Positions 23,527-23,885 of a stretch of 23,885 nt of DNA are shown in pieces. The DNA comes from a virus. The position numbers were made by a program, and so were the translations under genes. Below the pieces are notes generated by a model. It was not told the origin of the DNA and searched no databases. It was given only the letters and a program-made list of their open reading frames with translations. The DNA is taken from the IMG/VR virus record IMGVR_UViG_3300034104_003060, positions 1 to 23,885 of that record. The stretch is one strand, 5' to 3'. Positions within the stretch are counted from its first letter, which is position 1. Every line of letters begins with the position of its first letter.

Positions 23527-23885
23527 TCACACATCTTCAAATGAAGCACCGGTTGGTGTAATGTAGAATGTAATGTCAATAAATTCAAGAGACCTTGTTG
23601 GTTTGATGTAGATTTTACCAACTAATTGGTTTTTATCTAAATCTTCCGTATCACTTGAAACAGTTACTCGGAAATCATATAAACCTCTGTCTCTTCTAAT
23701 CGCATCTAGGATTGGGTTAACCGCGTTCAAGAAGTCTTGTCTTACTTGTTCGTCGTTTTGGTCGAATAACAATCTTACAGATACTGCAGAAATTAATTTT
23801 CTTGCTTGTAATAACAATCTTCTTACGTTAATTCTGTCAAGAGCAGATTCTCTAACTTGAAGAGTTTTGTTACCCCAGATTACAG
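23527..23885 (-). CDS. 18: Tail sheath protein, T4 gp18-like (C-terminal 118 residues only)
   Basis: The contractile sheath protein, cut by the right window edge. The frame is open from 23883 down to the stop at 23527. The visible part starts VIWGNKTLQVRESALDRINV, then RRLLLQARKLISAVSVRLLFDQN, GLYDFRVTVSSDTED, VGKIYIKPTRSLEFIDITFYI and ends GASFEDV. The W-G-x-K-T-L, SALDRINVRRLL and xIYxKPxRSxEFI blocks are hallmarks of the C-terminal sheath domain, which carries the strand-exchange arms that link neighbouring subunits. There is no ATG near; the apparent Met of a shorter frame at 23817 is an internal TTG. The order sheath, HAD protein, tube is like T4 18-19 with an insertion. Confidence 0.95.
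   Translation of the reverse strand, partial: VIWGNKTLQVRESALDRINVRRLLLQARKLISAVSVRLLFDQNDEQVRQDFLNAVNPILDAIRRDRGLYDFRVTVSSDTEDLDKNQLVGKIYIKPTRSLEFIDITFYITPTGASFEDV

Overview
The window reads as part of the genome of a lytic, contractile-tailed phage distantly related to T4. Every gene I can support lies on the minus strand, so transcription runs from right to left. The DNA is very AT-rich. Most starts lack a Shine-Dalgarno sequence and have A-rich, unstructured leaders instead. That style, together with a gp32 ending in a bacterial-type -LPF tip, suggests a host in the Bacteroidota (flavobacteria-like). The host assignment is inference; the T4-type module assignment rests on recognisable proteins.

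In order of transcription, the right half is the tail module. It holds the C-terminus of the tail sheath (gp18), a HAD-like phosphatase, the tail tube (gp19), and a gp26-like hub/tail-assembly protein with a 51-codon extension in another frame reached at a TTT TTT CGG site. A tape-measure-like protein follows, then a 1654-residue baseplate protein carrying an OmpA-like peptidoglycan-binding domain, a gp53-like LysM protein, and a 2190-residue hub-like protein. Two smaller genes close the module: a 74-residue protein of unknown role and a 219-residue proline/glycine-rich acidic protein.

A terminator and a sigma70-like promoter mark the border at about 6.0 kb. To the left lies the replication/recombination module: gp32 single-strand binding protein, a GT-A glycosyltransferase, UvsX recombinase, a cytosine-C5 DNA methyltransferase, an RNase H/flap exonuclease, a hypothetical protein, and the N-terminal 284 residues of the gp41-type replicative helicase. 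From UvsX to RNase H the genes overlap or nearly touch, which implies translational coupling.

Regulation can be partly read. Four hairpin terminators follow gp18, gp19, the 219-residue gene and gp32. A recurring TATTTAT motif, usually 11-13 nt before the start codon, precedes seven genes and may be this phage's late promoter. No tRNA, CRISPR array, insertion sequence or integrase was seen. No gene-free stretch exceeds 300 bases; the longest, about 170 bases before the tape measure gene, is mostly filled by the frameshift extension.
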